From Butyrivibrio sp. CAG:318 (GTDB lineage Bacteria; Bacillota; Clostridia; Lachnospirales; Lachnospiraceae), in contig FR889259.1 of NCBI GenBank assembly GCA_000431815.1, positions 1-46,423 on the forward strand: a stretch of 46,423 bases of DNA, in the 5' to 3' direction. Below, one piece after another: positions 23,495-32,070 of the stretch. The position numbers and the translations under genes are program-made. The notes beneath the pieces were generated by a model that worked only from the letters and a program-made list of their open reading frames with translations, made no database searches and was not told where the DNA came from. Position 1 is the first letter of the stretch. Each line of letters opens with the position of its first letter.

Positions 23495-25165
23495 TTACGA
23501 AACCTCCATTATGATAGGGAGTATCATCGGTGTACGCTTCATTTTCTTCCAGATGTAATCACCAAGACTGTCTTTGATTACGCCTTTGATCTTCGACCAG
23601 TCAGCATTGTTGCCATTCTCTATCTGTCGTACAACAGCCTCATAAACAACCGATGTTGCATCTTCTATGAGCATTTCCGATTCCCTTACATATACAAAAC
23701 CTCTTGTTACAATATCAGGTCCTGCAAGGAGCTGTCCTGTATACTGGTCAAGCGTAAGAACCACTATAATTATACCGTTCTCGGCAAGGGTCTGTCTGTC
23801 TCTTAATACTATGTTACCTACATCACCGACTCCAAGTCCGTCCACCATAAGGCTTCCACTAGGAACAGTTCCTACCTTGGATGCTATATTCGGTCCGAGT
23901 TCAAGTACATCGCCCGAAGAAAGTATGAAAATATTATCCTTAGGAATTCCCATGCTCTCCGCAAGTTCTGCATGGCGGACAAGATGTCTGTATTCGCCGT
24001 GGACAGGGACTGCGTATTTAGGTTTAAGTATTGAATAGATAAGTTTAATTTCTTCCTGTGATGCATGTCCTGACACATGTGTATCCTGGAATATAACCTT
24101 AGCACCCTTCATGGACAATTCGTTAATAACTCTTGCCACTGATTTCTCATTGCCCGGAATCGGTGTTGCGCTTACTATGATAACATCACCAGGCTTTATG
24201 GTTACCTTCTTATGGATTGATGCCGCCATTCTTGAAAGTGCCGCCATCGATTCACCCTGGCTTCCTGTCGTGATTATTGTAATCTTATCATCCGGATAAC
24301 GCTTTATCTCTTCGCTGTCAATGAGTGTTCCATCCGGTATCTGAAGATATCCAAGTTCTGATGCCACATTAATAATATTGACCATACTGCGGCCTTCAAC
24401 CGCAACTTTACGGCCGTGTGCACATGCTGCGTTGATTATCTGCTGCACTCTGTCCACATTGGATGCAAATGTAGCTACAATTATCCTGCTTTTGGGATTA
24501 TCATCAAAAATTGTCTGGAATGTCTTACCTACAGTCTTCTCAGACATGGTATATCCCGGACGCATTACATTGGTACTGTCACAAAGAAGTGCAAGGACGC
24601 CCTTCTTGCCAATTTCTCCGAATCTCTGTAAATCAATAGGTTCTCCGAATACAGGTGTGTAATCCACCTTAAAATCGCCGGTGTGGAAGATTACTCCGGC
24701 AGGAGTATGGATCGCAAGGGCACATGAATCTGCAATACTGTGATTGGTTCTTATGAACTCTACCCTGAACTTTCCAAGTATTATGCTCTGTCCGTAAGTT
24801 ACAACCTTACGCTTGGTTGTTCCCAGAAGATTATGCTCACGGAACTTAGTCTCAATAATACCCATTGTAAGCTTGGTTGCGTATATAGGTTTATTGACTT
24901 CTTTGATAACATACGGAAATGCTCCGATATGATCCTCGTGTCCGTGTGTTACCACAAATCCTTTTACTTTATCAATATTCTCTTTTAAAAATGTCACATC
25001 CGGGATTACAATATCTATTCCAAGCATATCATCATCCGGGAATGATAATCCGCAATCCACAACAATAATACTGTCTTCATACATAAAGGCAGTCATATTC
25101 ATACCGATCTGCTCAAGACCTCCTAACGGAATAATCTTGACGCTGCTATTTTCTGTTTTCTGCAA
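23495..25165 (-). CDS. rnj: Ribonuclease J
   Basis: A beta-CASP metallo-beta-lactamase nuclease with 5'-3' exonuclease and endonuclease activity in mRNA decay and rRNA maturation. The 556-aa length is normal. The metal motif HGHEDH is at residues 74-79, FHTGDFK and LLCDSTN carry further ligands, and the beta-CASP part has GSQGESMAALSRMA. The C-terminal SGHASQEEIKLI and VPVHGEYRHL follow. It sits between DUF1292 and ylbF. Only one RNase J gene is visible in the window, so J1 versus J2 cannot be decided. Confidence 0.96.
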   Translation of the reverse strand: MQKTENSSVKIIPLGGLEQIGMNMTAFMYEDSIIVVDCGLSFPDDDMLGIDIVIPDVTFLKENIDKVKGFVVTHGHEDHIGAFPYVIKEVNKPIYATKLTMGIIETKFREHNLLGTTKRKVVTYGQSIILGKFRVEFIRTNHSIADSCALAIHTPAGVIFHTGDFKVDYTPVFGEPIDLQRFGEIGKKGVLALLCDSTNVMRPGYTMSEKTVGKTFQTIFDDNPKSRIIVATFASNVDRVQQIINAACAHGRKVAVEGRSMVNIINVASELGYLQIPDGTLIDSEEIKRYPDDKITIITTGSQGESMAALSRMAASIHKKVTIKPGDVIIVSATPIPGNEKSVARVINELSMKGAKVIFQDTHVSGHASQEEIKLIYSILKPKYAVPVHGEYRHLVRHAELAESMGIPKDNIFILSSGDVLELGPNIASKVGTVPSGSLMVDGLGVGDVGNIVLRDRQTLAENGIIIVVLTLDQYTGQLLAGPDIVTRGFVYVRESEMLIEDATSVVYEAVVRQIENGNNADWSKIKGVIKDSLGDYIWKKMKRTPMILPIIMEVS

Positions 25166-25185
25166 AGTTAACTCTTCCTCCTAAA

Positions 25186-25440
25186 CTAAACTATATCCGT
25201 GTCATCGACCAGCTCTGAAAAAACCGCAGCTAGTGCATTAAGCTCGTCCTCTTCCTCGACGAATTCATATACTGCTTCAGTTTCTTTGTCTGACGATACA
25301 TCTTTTAATATATAAGCTTCCGCTTCTTCATCCTCTGTCTCTGTAACAAGAATGTAATCTTTACCATTTACCCTGGTCTGTTCCACAACGTAGAACTGTA
25401 TCTGTTCTCCGTCTTCTGATGTTATCTGTATTGTTTCCAT
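25186..25440 (-). CDS. DUF1292 family protein (YrzB-like)
   Basis: A small acidic protein of 84 aa, beginning METIQITSEDGEQIQFYVVEQT and then GKDYILVTETED. It is conserved in Firmicutes, function unknown. The start is ATG 25440 with GGAGATA upstream: an in-frame TTG precedes it by one codon. It lies between ruvX and rnj, matching Bacillus yrzL-yrrK-yrzB order. Strong acidity (many Glu/Asp in residues 42-84) is its main visible character. Confidence 0.85.
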   Translation of the reverse strand: METIQITSEDGEQIQFYVVEQTRVNGKDYILVTETEDEEAEAYILKDVSSDKETEAVYEFVEEEDELNALAAVFSELVDDTDIV

Positions 25441-25452
25441 CAAAAATATCTC

Positions 25453-25890
25453 CTAAACTTCTCTGTTCATTGACGCATTATCAAGATAGCCTTGTAAAAT
25501 AAACTGGGCAGCTATCATATCGACATAATCCTTACGTCTCTCACGACGGATTCCCGCCTCCATCATAGCCTTGTCGGCCGACACCGTAGTCAGTCTCTCA
25601 TCCCATGTAATGACTTCAAGTCCGGTTCTTCTCTCAAGCATGGCCTTGAATTCAAGGGTTCTGTCCACCCTGTCTCCACAGGTGTCATTCATATTCTTAG
25701 GCAGTCCTAATACTATCTTCTCTGCCCCGTATTCGGAAATTATCTCTTCGATTCTCGCTAATGTCTGTCTGAGCTTATTCTCACTCTGTCTGCGGATAAT
25801 CTCAACGCCCTGGGCCGTTATTCCCAGTGGATCGCTTATCGCAACTCCGACCGTCTTACTCCCGAAATCAAGTCCGAGTATTCTCATCAT
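25453..25890 (-). CDS. ruvX: RuvX/YqgF-family Holliday-junction resolvase-like nuclease
   Basis: An RNase H-like fold protein of 145 aa. The signature ILGLDFGSKTVGVAISDPLG holds the first catalytic aspartate, IVLGLPKNMNDTCGDR the glutamine-site region, and TWDERLTTVSADKAM the second acidic site. Family members are annotated as Holliday junction resolvases and YqgF also takes part in 16S rRNA 5'-end maturation, so both roles are possible. Its ATG overlaps the ireB stop by four bases, indicating coupling. In Bacillus the counterpart is yrrK. Confidence 0.92.
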   Translation of the reverse strand: MMRILGLDFGSKTVGVAISDPLGITAQGVEIIRRQSENKLRQTLARIEEIISEYGAEKIVLGLPKNMNDTCGDRVDRTLEFKAMLERRTGLEVITWDERLTTVSADKAMMEAGIRRERRKDYVDMIAAQFILQGYLDNASMNREV

Positions 25891-26147
25891 AACCCCTTTT
25901 TCTCAATGTAATACTTAAGCATCTCTTCAACAAGCTCATCGCGCTCAGCTTTCATAATGAGACTTCTCGCATTACGGTGACTTGTTATATATGTCGGGTC
26001 TCCAGACATTATATATCCTACAATCTGGTTGACTGCATTATATCCTTTATCCTTCAAAGCTTCATATACCTGTTCGAGTATGTCCGAAACTTCGATAGCA
26101 GGTTCCTGCTGAATCTTGAAAAACTGCGTATTACTCAATTCTGCCAT
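25887..26147 (-). CDS. IreB family regulatory phosphoprotein (YrzL-like)
   Basis: An 86-aa helical protein matching IreB/YrzL: NTQFFKIQ at the N terminus, then VYEALKDKGYNAVNQIVGYIMSGDPTYIT and RSLIMKAERDELVEEML. In Enterococcus IreB is phosphorylated on N-terminal threonines by the PASTA kinase IreK and controls cell-wall antibiotic resistance. Thr7 is the candidate site here. It is the first gene of the ireB-ruvX-DUF1292-rnj-ylbF-mltG-like-yrrM-U32 cluster, 38 bases after mtaB. Confidence 0.92.
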   Translation of the reverse strand: MAELSNTQFFKIQQEPAIEVSDILEQVYEALKDKGYNAVNQIVGYIMSGDPTYITSHRNARSLIMKAERDELVEEMLKYYIEKKGL

Positions 26148-26185
26148 TTCTTCACGCCCTTTCTCTTTATATAATAATATAAAAT

Positions 26186-27511
26186 TTAGTTTTCGGCAAC
26201 ACCAATTACCAAATCTTTTCCCAGAAGTTTAACAGCACGCACCGTCACAAGCATATTAGGCTGTATGTCAGGCATATTATCAACCGGTATCGCAACCTTT
26301 ACATATGTCGGAGTGAATCCGGTCATATAAGCGGTTCCTTCAATAACATTAACCTCTTCGGTAAGCACGCAGATATCTTTTCCGATATATTTCTCCCGGT
26401 ATTGTGTTGAAAGTTTCTCATCCAGTTCAAGCAGCCTGTCGCTTCTTGCACTCTTAATCTGTTCATCAACCTGATCCGGCATCTTATCAGCCATTGTTCC
26501 CTTGCGTCTGGAATATTTAAAAACATGAAGCTCGTAAAATTTAATCCGCTTAAGATATTCATAAGTTACATCAAACTCTTCTTGTGTCTCTCCCGGAAAT
26601 CCTACAATTACATCAGTAGTTATCGCCGGATTATCAAAATATCTTCTTAAAATTTTCACGCCTTCTGCAAATTCCCCGGTCGTATACTTTCTGTTCATCC
26701 GGATAAGGGTGGCATCGCACCCGCTCTGAAGCGAGAGATGGAAGTGCGGGCATATCTTTTCACATGCAGCGAGTCTTTTTGCAAATTCTTCTGTAACTAT
26801 CCGCGGTTCAAGGGAGCCAAGCCTTATTCTCTTAATCCCTTCTATTCCGTTTATCATTTCGATTATGTCGATAAGTTCCAAAGCATCGTCGCCCATATCA
26901 AGTCCGTATGATGAAAGATGTATTCCGGTAAGTACTACCTCTGCGCATCCTTTTCGCGCCAGCGAAGATACTTCATTAAAAATATCATCGCTCTGTCTGC
27001 TTCTTATCCGCCCCCGCACATACGGAATTATACAATATGTGCAGAAGCGGTTGCATCCGTCCTGTATCTTAACATATGCCCTGGTATGCTCCATCGGAGC
27101 TTCCATAAACATATCATCAAAATCCGTAACTTTATTTATATCGGCATGTGTGTGTTTTTCTTCACACACATCCGAAAAATAGCTGTCAAGGATTTCCACG
27201 AGACGGCTTTTCTCATTGTTGCCTATCGCAATATCAACATCTTCATCGACATTGTCTCCGGCAGCTTCCACATAACATCCTGTCGCAGCAACTATAGCAT
27301 CGGGATTAAGTTTCTTTGCCTTATGAATCATCTGTCTCGACTTACGGTCGGCAATATTGGTTACACTGCATGTGTTTATTATATATACATCAGCCGGTTC
27401 TTTTCCGAATTCCACGATTTCATAACCGGCCTCTTCCATCATCTGCTGCATAACCTGCGTTTCGTATGAATTTACCTTACACCCGAGATTATGTAACGCA
27501 CATTTTTTCAT
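26186..27511 (-). CDS. mtaB: tRNA (t6A37) methylthiotransferase
   Basis: A radical-SAM enzyme of 441 aa that adds a methylthio group to t6A37 of tRNA, forming ms2t6A. Domain order: N-terminal UPF0004 cluster domain (ALHNLGCKVNSYE, INTCSVT, ATGCYVE), radical-SAM CxxxCxxC in GCNRFCTYC, and a C-terminal TRAM domain (ICVLTEEVNVIEGTAYMTGFTPTYVKV). The NRFCTYCIIPYVRGR sequence favours MtaB over MiaB or RimO. In many Firmicutes it follows prmA and rsmE, which lie further upstream in this window. Confidence 0.93.
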   Translation of the reverse strand: MKKCALHNLGCKVNSYETQVMQQMMEEAGYEIVEFGKEPADVYIINTCSVTNIADRKSRQMIHKAKKLNPDAIVAATGCYVEAAGDNVDEDVDIAIGNNEKSRLVEILDSYFSDVCEEKHTHADINKVTDFDDMFMEAPMEHTRAYVKIQDGCNRFCTYCIIPYVRGRIRSRQSDDIFNEVSSLARKGCAEVVLTGIHLSSYGLDMGDDALELIDIIEMINGIEGIKRIRLGSLEPRIVTEEFAKRLAACEKICPHFHLSLQSGCDATLIRMNRKYTTGEFAEGVKILRRYFDNPAITTDVIVGFPGETQEEFDVTYEYLKRIKFYELHVFKYSRRKGTMADKMPDQVDEQIKSARSDRLLELDEKLSTQYREKYIGKDICVLTEEVNVIEGTAYMTGFTPTYVKVAIPVDNMPDIQPNMLVTVRAVKLLGKDLVIGVAEN

Positions 27512-27560
27512 TTTCGGTATTTCTCCTAATAAATCAATTTATTTTTGTGCAATTAAAACA

Positions 27561-27589
27561 TTGACATTATTGAATCTTAATTGTACTAT
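27561..27589 (+). promoter_or_regulatory. Promoter of the HPr-like gene
   Basis: TTGACA (27561-27566), 17-base spacer, TACTAT (27584-27589). The start is predicted near 27596, inside the left arm of the inverted repeat. Confidence 0.75.
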
Positions 27590-27593
27590 GTAC

Positions 27594-27618
27594 TTAACAA
27601 AATTTTAAAATTTGTTAA
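27594..27618 (+). promoter_or_regulatory. Inverted repeat at the HPr-like gene transcription start
   Basis: TTAACAAA (27594-27601) is mirrored exactly by TTTGTTAA (27611-27618), nine bases apart. It begins five bases after the -10 and covers the predicted start site. It could be an operator or a weak 5' stem-loop. A regulator cannot be named. Confidence 0.5.
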
Positions 27619-27640
27619 ATTTCAGAGGAGGTACTTTATT

Positions 27641-27868
27641 ATGAAGTCAGTTGAGATTTCTTTAAACTCTATCGACAAAGTTAAGTCATTTGTAAACGAG
27701 ATTGCTAAATTTGACAGCGATTTCGATTTAGTATCAGGAAGATATGTAATTGATGCAAAGTCAATCATGGGTATTTTCAGTCTTGACTTATCAAAGCCTA
27801 TTACACTTAACATCCATGCTGAGGATGATGCAGCAATTCTTGAAGCATTAAAGCCATATCTCGTATAA
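27641..27868 (+). CDS. HPr-like protein without the phosphocarrier histidine (Crh-like)
   Basis: A 75-aa protein with HPr fold. KFDSDFDL and AKSIMGIFSLDL align closely with B. subtilis HPr KFDSD and LKSIMGVMSL, so Ser41 corresponds to regulatory Ser46. The His15 loop (GIHARP in HPr) is replaced by a shorter SIDKVKS with no histidine or arginine, so it cannot carry PTS phosphate. Crh proteins share that pattern (no His15, Ser46 kept) and act in catabolite repression, so a regulatory role is the best guess. Start at 27641 with strong GAGGAGG upstream; an earlier in-frame codon lies within the promoter. It is monocistronic, with a promoter and terminator of its own. Confidence 0.8.
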   Translation: MKSVEISLNSIDKVKSFVNEIAKFDSDFDLVSGRYVIDAKSIMGIFSLDLSKPITLNIHAEDDAAILEALKPYLV

Positions 27869-27908
27869 TACATCGCCGGATATTCCGGCACATCGTTAGA
27901 GATTATTG

Positions 27909-27938
27909 CCCGGAGCTTAACAGCTCCGGGTATTTTTT
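27909..27938 (+). terminator. Terminator of the HPr-like gene
   Basis: CCCGGAGC (27909-27916), six-base loop, GCTCCGGG (27923-27930), followed by TATTTTTT. A second hairpin, GCCGG/CCGGC (about 27874-27888), lies just before it. Confidence 0.92.
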
Positions 27939-27946
27939 ATTTCAAA

Positions 27947-29125
27947 TCAGTCAATCCAGAGTGTTTCAGTCGTCTCAATCGCTGTCTGCACCAGTTCGTC
28001 TATCTTCTCTCTGAGTTTAAGTTCCGACCTCTTAATAGCTTTAAGATTCGGTTTCGTAACCGGATGCTTTGCAACAAAAATTGTACAACAGTCTTCAAAA
28101 GGAAGTATTGATGTCTCAAATGTTCCTATTTTCTCCGATATATCGATAATCTCCTGTTTATCGAATCCGATAAGCGGACGTAATACGGGAAGTGTACACA
28201 CCTCGTTGGTTACGGCAAGCGAATGCATTGTCTGGCTTGCAACCTGGCCAATGCTCTCACCGGTTATAAGTCCGAGCGACTCTTCTTTAAGAGCAAAATG
28301 TTCTGCTATTTTCATCATATATCTTCTCATTATGATCGTCAGTTCATCATGTGGACACTGATCATAGATATATAACTGTATATCCGTAAAATTAACTATA
28401 TGGAGATTAATCGGTCCCGAATATACCGCAACAAGCTTTGCAAGGTCTATAACCTTCTGTTTGGCTCTTTCGCTTGTATAAGGAGGTGCATGAAAATACA
28501 CAGCATCAATTATTACACCTCTCTTGGCAATCATATATCCCGCAACAGGGCTGTCAATTCCTCCTGAAAGAAGAAGAGTTGCTTTTCCGTTGGTTCCTAC
28601 AGGCATTCCGCCAGGTCCAGGTATGAATTCAGAGTAAATATTGATTTTGTTACGAATTTCAACATTAAGTTCTATGTCCGGCTTATGGACATCTACCTTC
28701 ATCTGCGGAATCGCATCAAGAATTTTCTCGCCAAGATCCATATTTATTTCCATGGAATTAAGCGGGTAATTCTTGCGCGCACGCCTTGCCTTGACTTTAA
28801 AAGTCATCTCTTTGCCTTTATAGACGTCCTTAAGATATTTTACAGTCTGTTCTGCAAGATCATCAAAACCATTGTCCTCTATCTGCATCATCGGGCATAT
28901 CCACAGTATGCCGAATACGGTCTTTAACTTGGCAACTGCCTCGTCATAATCAAAATCCGTATCACATTCCACATAGATTCTTCCCTGTTCCTTGCTGACA
29001 ATAAACTGTCCGTCTATCTTCTTAAGTGCACGTCTTATCTGTCTGCAGAGCGCATCTTCAAAAAGATACCTGTTCTTTCCTTTGGTGCCGATTTCACCAT
29101 ACTTAATTAAAAAAGCTTTGTACAT
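27947..29125 (-). CDS. thiI: tRNA 4-thiouridine synthetase
   Basis: Adenylates U8 of tRNA and receives sulfur to make 4-thiouridine, and may also supply thiamine synthesis. The 392-aa protein has an N-terminal ferredoxin-like domain and THUMP domain (about 60-165), then a PP-loop domain with LLLSGGIDSPVAGYM (about 185-199). There is no C-terminal rhodanese domain, so the form is the Firmicutes type that takes sulfur directly from a partner desulfurase. That partner, NifS2, is directly upstream (22 bases), as in B. subtilis NifZ-ThiI. The ribosome binding site AGAGGATTT precedes ATG. Confidence 0.95.
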   Translation of the reverse strand: MYKAFLIKYGEIGTKGKNRYLFEDALCRQIRRALKKIDGQFIVSKEQGRIYVECDTDFDYDEAVAKLKTVFGILWICPMMQIEDNGFDDLAEQTVKYLKDVYKGKEMTFKVKARRARKNYPLNSMEINMDLGEKILDAIPQMKVDVHKPDIELNVEIRNKINIYSEFIPGPGGMPVGTNGKATLLLSGGIDSPVAGYMIAKRGVIIDAVYFHAPPYTSERAKQKVIDLAKLVAVYSGPINLHIVNFTDIQLYIYDQCPHDELTIIMRRYMMKIAEHFALKEESLGLITGESIGQVASQTMHSLAVTNEVCTLPVLRPLIGFDKQEIIDISEKIGTFETSILPFEDCCTIFVAKHPVTKPNLKAIKRSELKLREKIDELVQTAIETTETLWID

Positions 29126-29147
29126 GTTAAATCCTCTTTGATATATT

Positions 29148-30305
29148 TTATCTCGGTCTGTATTTTCTTAAAACCGGGAGAAGTTCCTTAACCGCATTTA
29201 TTGTATATTCAAGTTCCTCTTTCGTGGTAAACACGGAAAAACTGAATCTCAGTGTTGCATACAAAAGGTCATTCTTAACACCTATCGCCTTTAGTGTGCT
29301 GCTTAAAGACGGTTTGTTTGATGAACATGCGCTGCCTGAAGAAATATATATTCCCTTGTCTTCAAGTGCATGCAAAAGCACCTCGCTCTTGGTAATTCCA
29401 TCAAAACTTACGCTCACAACATGAGGTGCCGAATCACGTCCCGTAAGACCGTTTACCGTTGCGCCCTCTATACCGGTAATTTCCCTGACAAAATATTCCT
29501 TAAGCTCGTAAAGTCTGTTTACATCTTCATCAAATTTATCATACAATTCTTTGGCTGCCATTGCCATTCCGGCTATTCCCGGAACATTCTCCGTTCCGGA
29601 ACGCATGCCTTTTTGCTGTCCTCCGCCCAATGCAATCGGCTGTATTTTCGTCTTATCCTTGATAAAAATAGCACCGACACCTTTCGGGCCGTGGATTTTA
29701 TGGCTGCTCATCGTCAGCATATCAATATTTTCTTTATATGGATGAATTCTGAATTTACCAAAAGCCTGAACAGCATCCACATGGAAAAGAATGTCTTTAT
29801 TGTATTCTTTGATAATTCGCCCAAGTTCTGAAACTGGCTCTATCGCTCCGATTTCATTATTTACATACATAACGGACACAAGAATGGTATCATCCCTGAG
29901 TGATGCCTTAAGTGTATCAGGTTCCACCTGCCCCGCAGCATTTACGGGAAGATATGTGACTTCAAAACCGTTTTTTTCAAGAAATGCACAGCTCTCGAGT
30001 ACAGCAGGATGTTCTATTACTGTGGTAATTATGTGTCTCCCGCGCCTTCTGCCTGCAAGAGCCGCTCCTATAATTGCCATATTGTCGCCTTCGGTTCCGC
30101 CTGACGTAAAAAAAATCTCTTTCTCACTAACCTTAAGGATCCCTGCAAAAATTTCCTTGGCCTCGCGAAGATAACGTTCAGCCTGCACACCCTTTATATG
30201 CATGGACGAAGGATTTCCGTAATCCTTAGTCATTATTTCGTACATTAATTTCGCAACTTCCGGCCGTACCATTGTAGTTGCTGAATTATCCAGATAAATT
30301 TCCAT
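29148..30305 (-). CDS. Cysteine desulfurase, NifS/IscS family (copy 2, ThiI partner)
   Basis: A PLP-dependent sulfur donor of 385 aa. YLDNSATTMVRPEV begins the protein, Lys203 lies in the PLP motif SSHKIHGPKG, RSGTENVPG binds substrate, and Cys327 sits in the longer sulfur loop GSACSSNKPSLS. Position next to thiI implies that it supplies the persulfide for s4U8 formation, as NifZ does in Bacillus. It differs from copy 1 at 4284 in the loop (ACSS versus ACGKG). It follows rsmE by 9 bases. Confidence 0.94.
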   Translation of the reverse strand: MEIYLDNSATTMVRPEVAKLMYEIMTKDYGNPSSMHIKGVQAERYLREAKEIFAGILKVSEKEIFFTSGGTEGDNMAIIGAALAGRRRGRHIITTVIEHPAVLESCAFLEKNGFEVTYLPVNAAGQVEPDTLKASLRDDTILVSVMYVNNEIGAIEPVSELGRIIKEYNKDILFHVDAVQAFGKFRIHPYKENIDMLTMSSHKIHGPKGVGAIFIKDKTKIQPIALGGGQQKGMRSGTENVPGIAGMAMAAKELYDKFDEDVNRLYELKEYFVREITGIEGATVNGLTGRDSAPHVVSVSFDGITKSEVLLHALEDKGIYISSGSACSSNKPSLSSTLKAIGVKNDLLYATLRFSFSVFTTKEELEYTINAVKELLPVLRKYRPR

Positions 30306-30314
30306 TCCGCGCTC

Positions 30315-31058
30315 CTAAACTTCTTCAAGATGATACATCAATATTGACATAATTGCAAGTCCGGCAGTCTCTGTTCTTAAAATTCTTCTGCCAAGCGATA
30401 TTGACTGCATGCCTGCATCAACTGCTTTTTCGACTTCCGATAAATCAAATCCGCCCTCCGGACCGATAAAAACCGCTACTTTCATTCCCGGTTTAACAGA
30501 TTCTATGGCACGCCTCGACGCTTCCATGCCCTCGGCCAGTTCATACGGAATAATGCCGTTCATCGAATTATCATTTACGTATCTGATGGCATTATCAAAT
30601 GTCATAACATCCATAATCTTTGGAATGACACTGCGTCCGCTCTGTTTTGCCGCACTTTCACTGATTGCCTGCCATCTCTTTATCTTAGCATCCGCCTTCT
30701 TATCGTCAAGTTTGACGACACAGCGCTTCATCGCAACCGGTATCACAGCATGCACTCCCAGTTCAACGCACTTCTGAATAATAAGTTCCATCTTATCACC
30801 TTTGGGAAGTCCCTGAAACAGATATATTTCTGCCGGAAGTTCCCTGTCAGCCGCTATTTCATCAACAATATCAAGACAGACTTTATCATCCTCATACTCT
30901 CTTACCGAACATACATAATCCCTGTTGTTGCCGCCCGTGACAATCAGCTTATCACCGCGGTGCATACGAAGTACATTTCTGATGTGATTTACATCATTTC
31001 CATCGATTATTATGGTGTCGTCCGATATATTTTCTGACTTGCCGAAAAATCTGTTCAT
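30315..31058 (-). CDS. rsmE: 16S rRNA m3U1498 methyltransferase
   Basis: Methylates N3 of U1498 in 16S rRNA. The 247-aa SPOUT protein has an N-terminal PUA-like domain (DVNHIRNVLRMHRGD) and the C-terminal knot with KMELIIQKCVELGV, AVFIGPEGGFDLSEVE and SLGRRILRTETA. The start is ATG 31058, whose ATGA overlaps the prmA stop and has AAAGGTGA upstream. The longer reading frame from 31094 lies inside prmA and is unlikely. Confidence 0.95.
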   Translation of the reverse strand: MNRFFGKSENISDDTIIIDGNDVNHIRNVLRMHRGDKLIVTGGNNRDYVCSVREYEDDKVCLDIVDEIAADRELPAEIYLFQGLPKGDKMELIIQKCVELGVHAVIPVAMKRCVVKLDDKKADAKIKRWQAISESAAKQSGRSVIPKIMDVMTFDNAIRYVNDNSMNGIIPYELAEGMEASRRAIESVKPGMKVAVFIGPEGGFDLSEVEKAVDAGMQSISLGRRILRTETAGLAIMSILMYHLEEV

Positions 31059-32050
31059 GAATGGCTCACCTTTCTCGCGGTAACAGATACCCATTCGCCC
31101 TGATACGTTGTCTCAAGGATTTCAAAATCTTTGTTGGCTTCAAATGCCTCTTTTACGGCTTTTTCTTTCATATCAATAATTCCGGAAGTTATTATAACCG
31201 CACCGTTCTTCATATGGACAGCAATTTCTCCGAGTAACGGAATTATTATATCCGCGAGGATGTTGGCTGTGACAATATCATATTTATTATAGCCTGCATA
31301 ATCCTGCGTCTTGATATCATCTATTATATTGCCTTCTATAACTTCATACCTGCCAGCGGTTATTCCGTTGGCTTCCATATTCTCGCGTGTTGCAATAATG
31401 GCATTATCATCAAGATCGGTTCCGAGAACATGTCCGGCTCCGAGCATGATTCCTATTACCGACAATATTCCGCTTCCGGTTCCCACATCGAGAAGCTCAT
31501 CACCGGGCTTAATGTATTTTTCCATCTGCTTAATAACAAGCTGTGTTGTCTCATGTGACCCTGTTCCGAATGCCGTACCCGGGTCAATGTCAACCACCAT
31601 ACGGCCTTCCATTCCATCCGGCACAGTCTCCCATGTCGGCTTGATTATGATATCGCCTACTGAAAAAGGCTTAAAATACTGTTTCCAGTTATTAATCCAG
31701 TCCTTATCTTCAGTCTCATCTTCCGCAATCGTTCCGGCACCGACATCGACATACTCTTTAAGGTCGCAAAGTCCTGCCGAAATCTTGTCAAACATATCTG
31801 CCTCATTCTCAATTCCTTCGGGAAAATGTATTCCGTCATTATCTTCTTCAAGGAAGAAACTTACTTTACCTATTCCTTCATCAGGAGGGAGTTCCGGCAG
31901 GAAATCGACGAACATCGCTTTGGTATCTTCCTCTGTAAGCTGGATGTTATCTTCTATCTGAACGCCTTCCATTCCGAGTTCCGTAAGCATATAGCTTACC
32001 AGATCCTCAGCCGCGGTTGTTGTTGTAATTGTATATTTTTTCCATTTCAT
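31055..32050 (-). CDS. prmA: Ribosomal protein L11 methyltransferase
   Basis: Trimethylates ribosomal protein L11. The 331-aa protein has an N-terminal substrate-recognition domain beginning KWKKYTITTTTAAEDLVSYML, as in PrmA, and a class I SAM domain with DPGTAFGTGSHETT and LLDVGTGSGILSV. The post-motif VTANILADIIIPLL is typical. It overlaps rsmE by four bases. The prmA-rsmE-mtaB set is often linked in Firmicutes, but here thiI and nifS2 lie between. Confidence 0.95.
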   Translation of the reverse strand: MKWKKYTITTTTAAEDLVSYMLTELGMEGVQIEDNIQLTEEDTKAMFVDFLPELPPDEGIGKVSFFLEEDNDGIHFPEGIENEADMFDKISAGLCDLKEYVDVGAGTIAEDETEDKDWINNWKQYFKPFSVGDIIIKPTWETVPDGMEGRMVVDIDPGTAFGTGSHETTQLVIKQMEKYIKPGDELLDVGTGSGILSVIGIMLGAGHVLGTDLDDNAIIATRENMEANGITAGRYEVIEGNIIDDIKTQDYAGYNKYDIVTANILADIIIPLLGEIAVHMKNGAVIITSGIIDMKEKAVKEAFEANKDFEILETTYQGEWVSVTARKVSHS

Positions 32051-32070
32051 ATTATAATTCTCCGTGCTGT

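Noticed and set aside
31311..31961. Plus-strand open frame (216 aa) opposite prmA
   Set aside because: Serine/isoleucine-rich shadow of prmA with no start signal.
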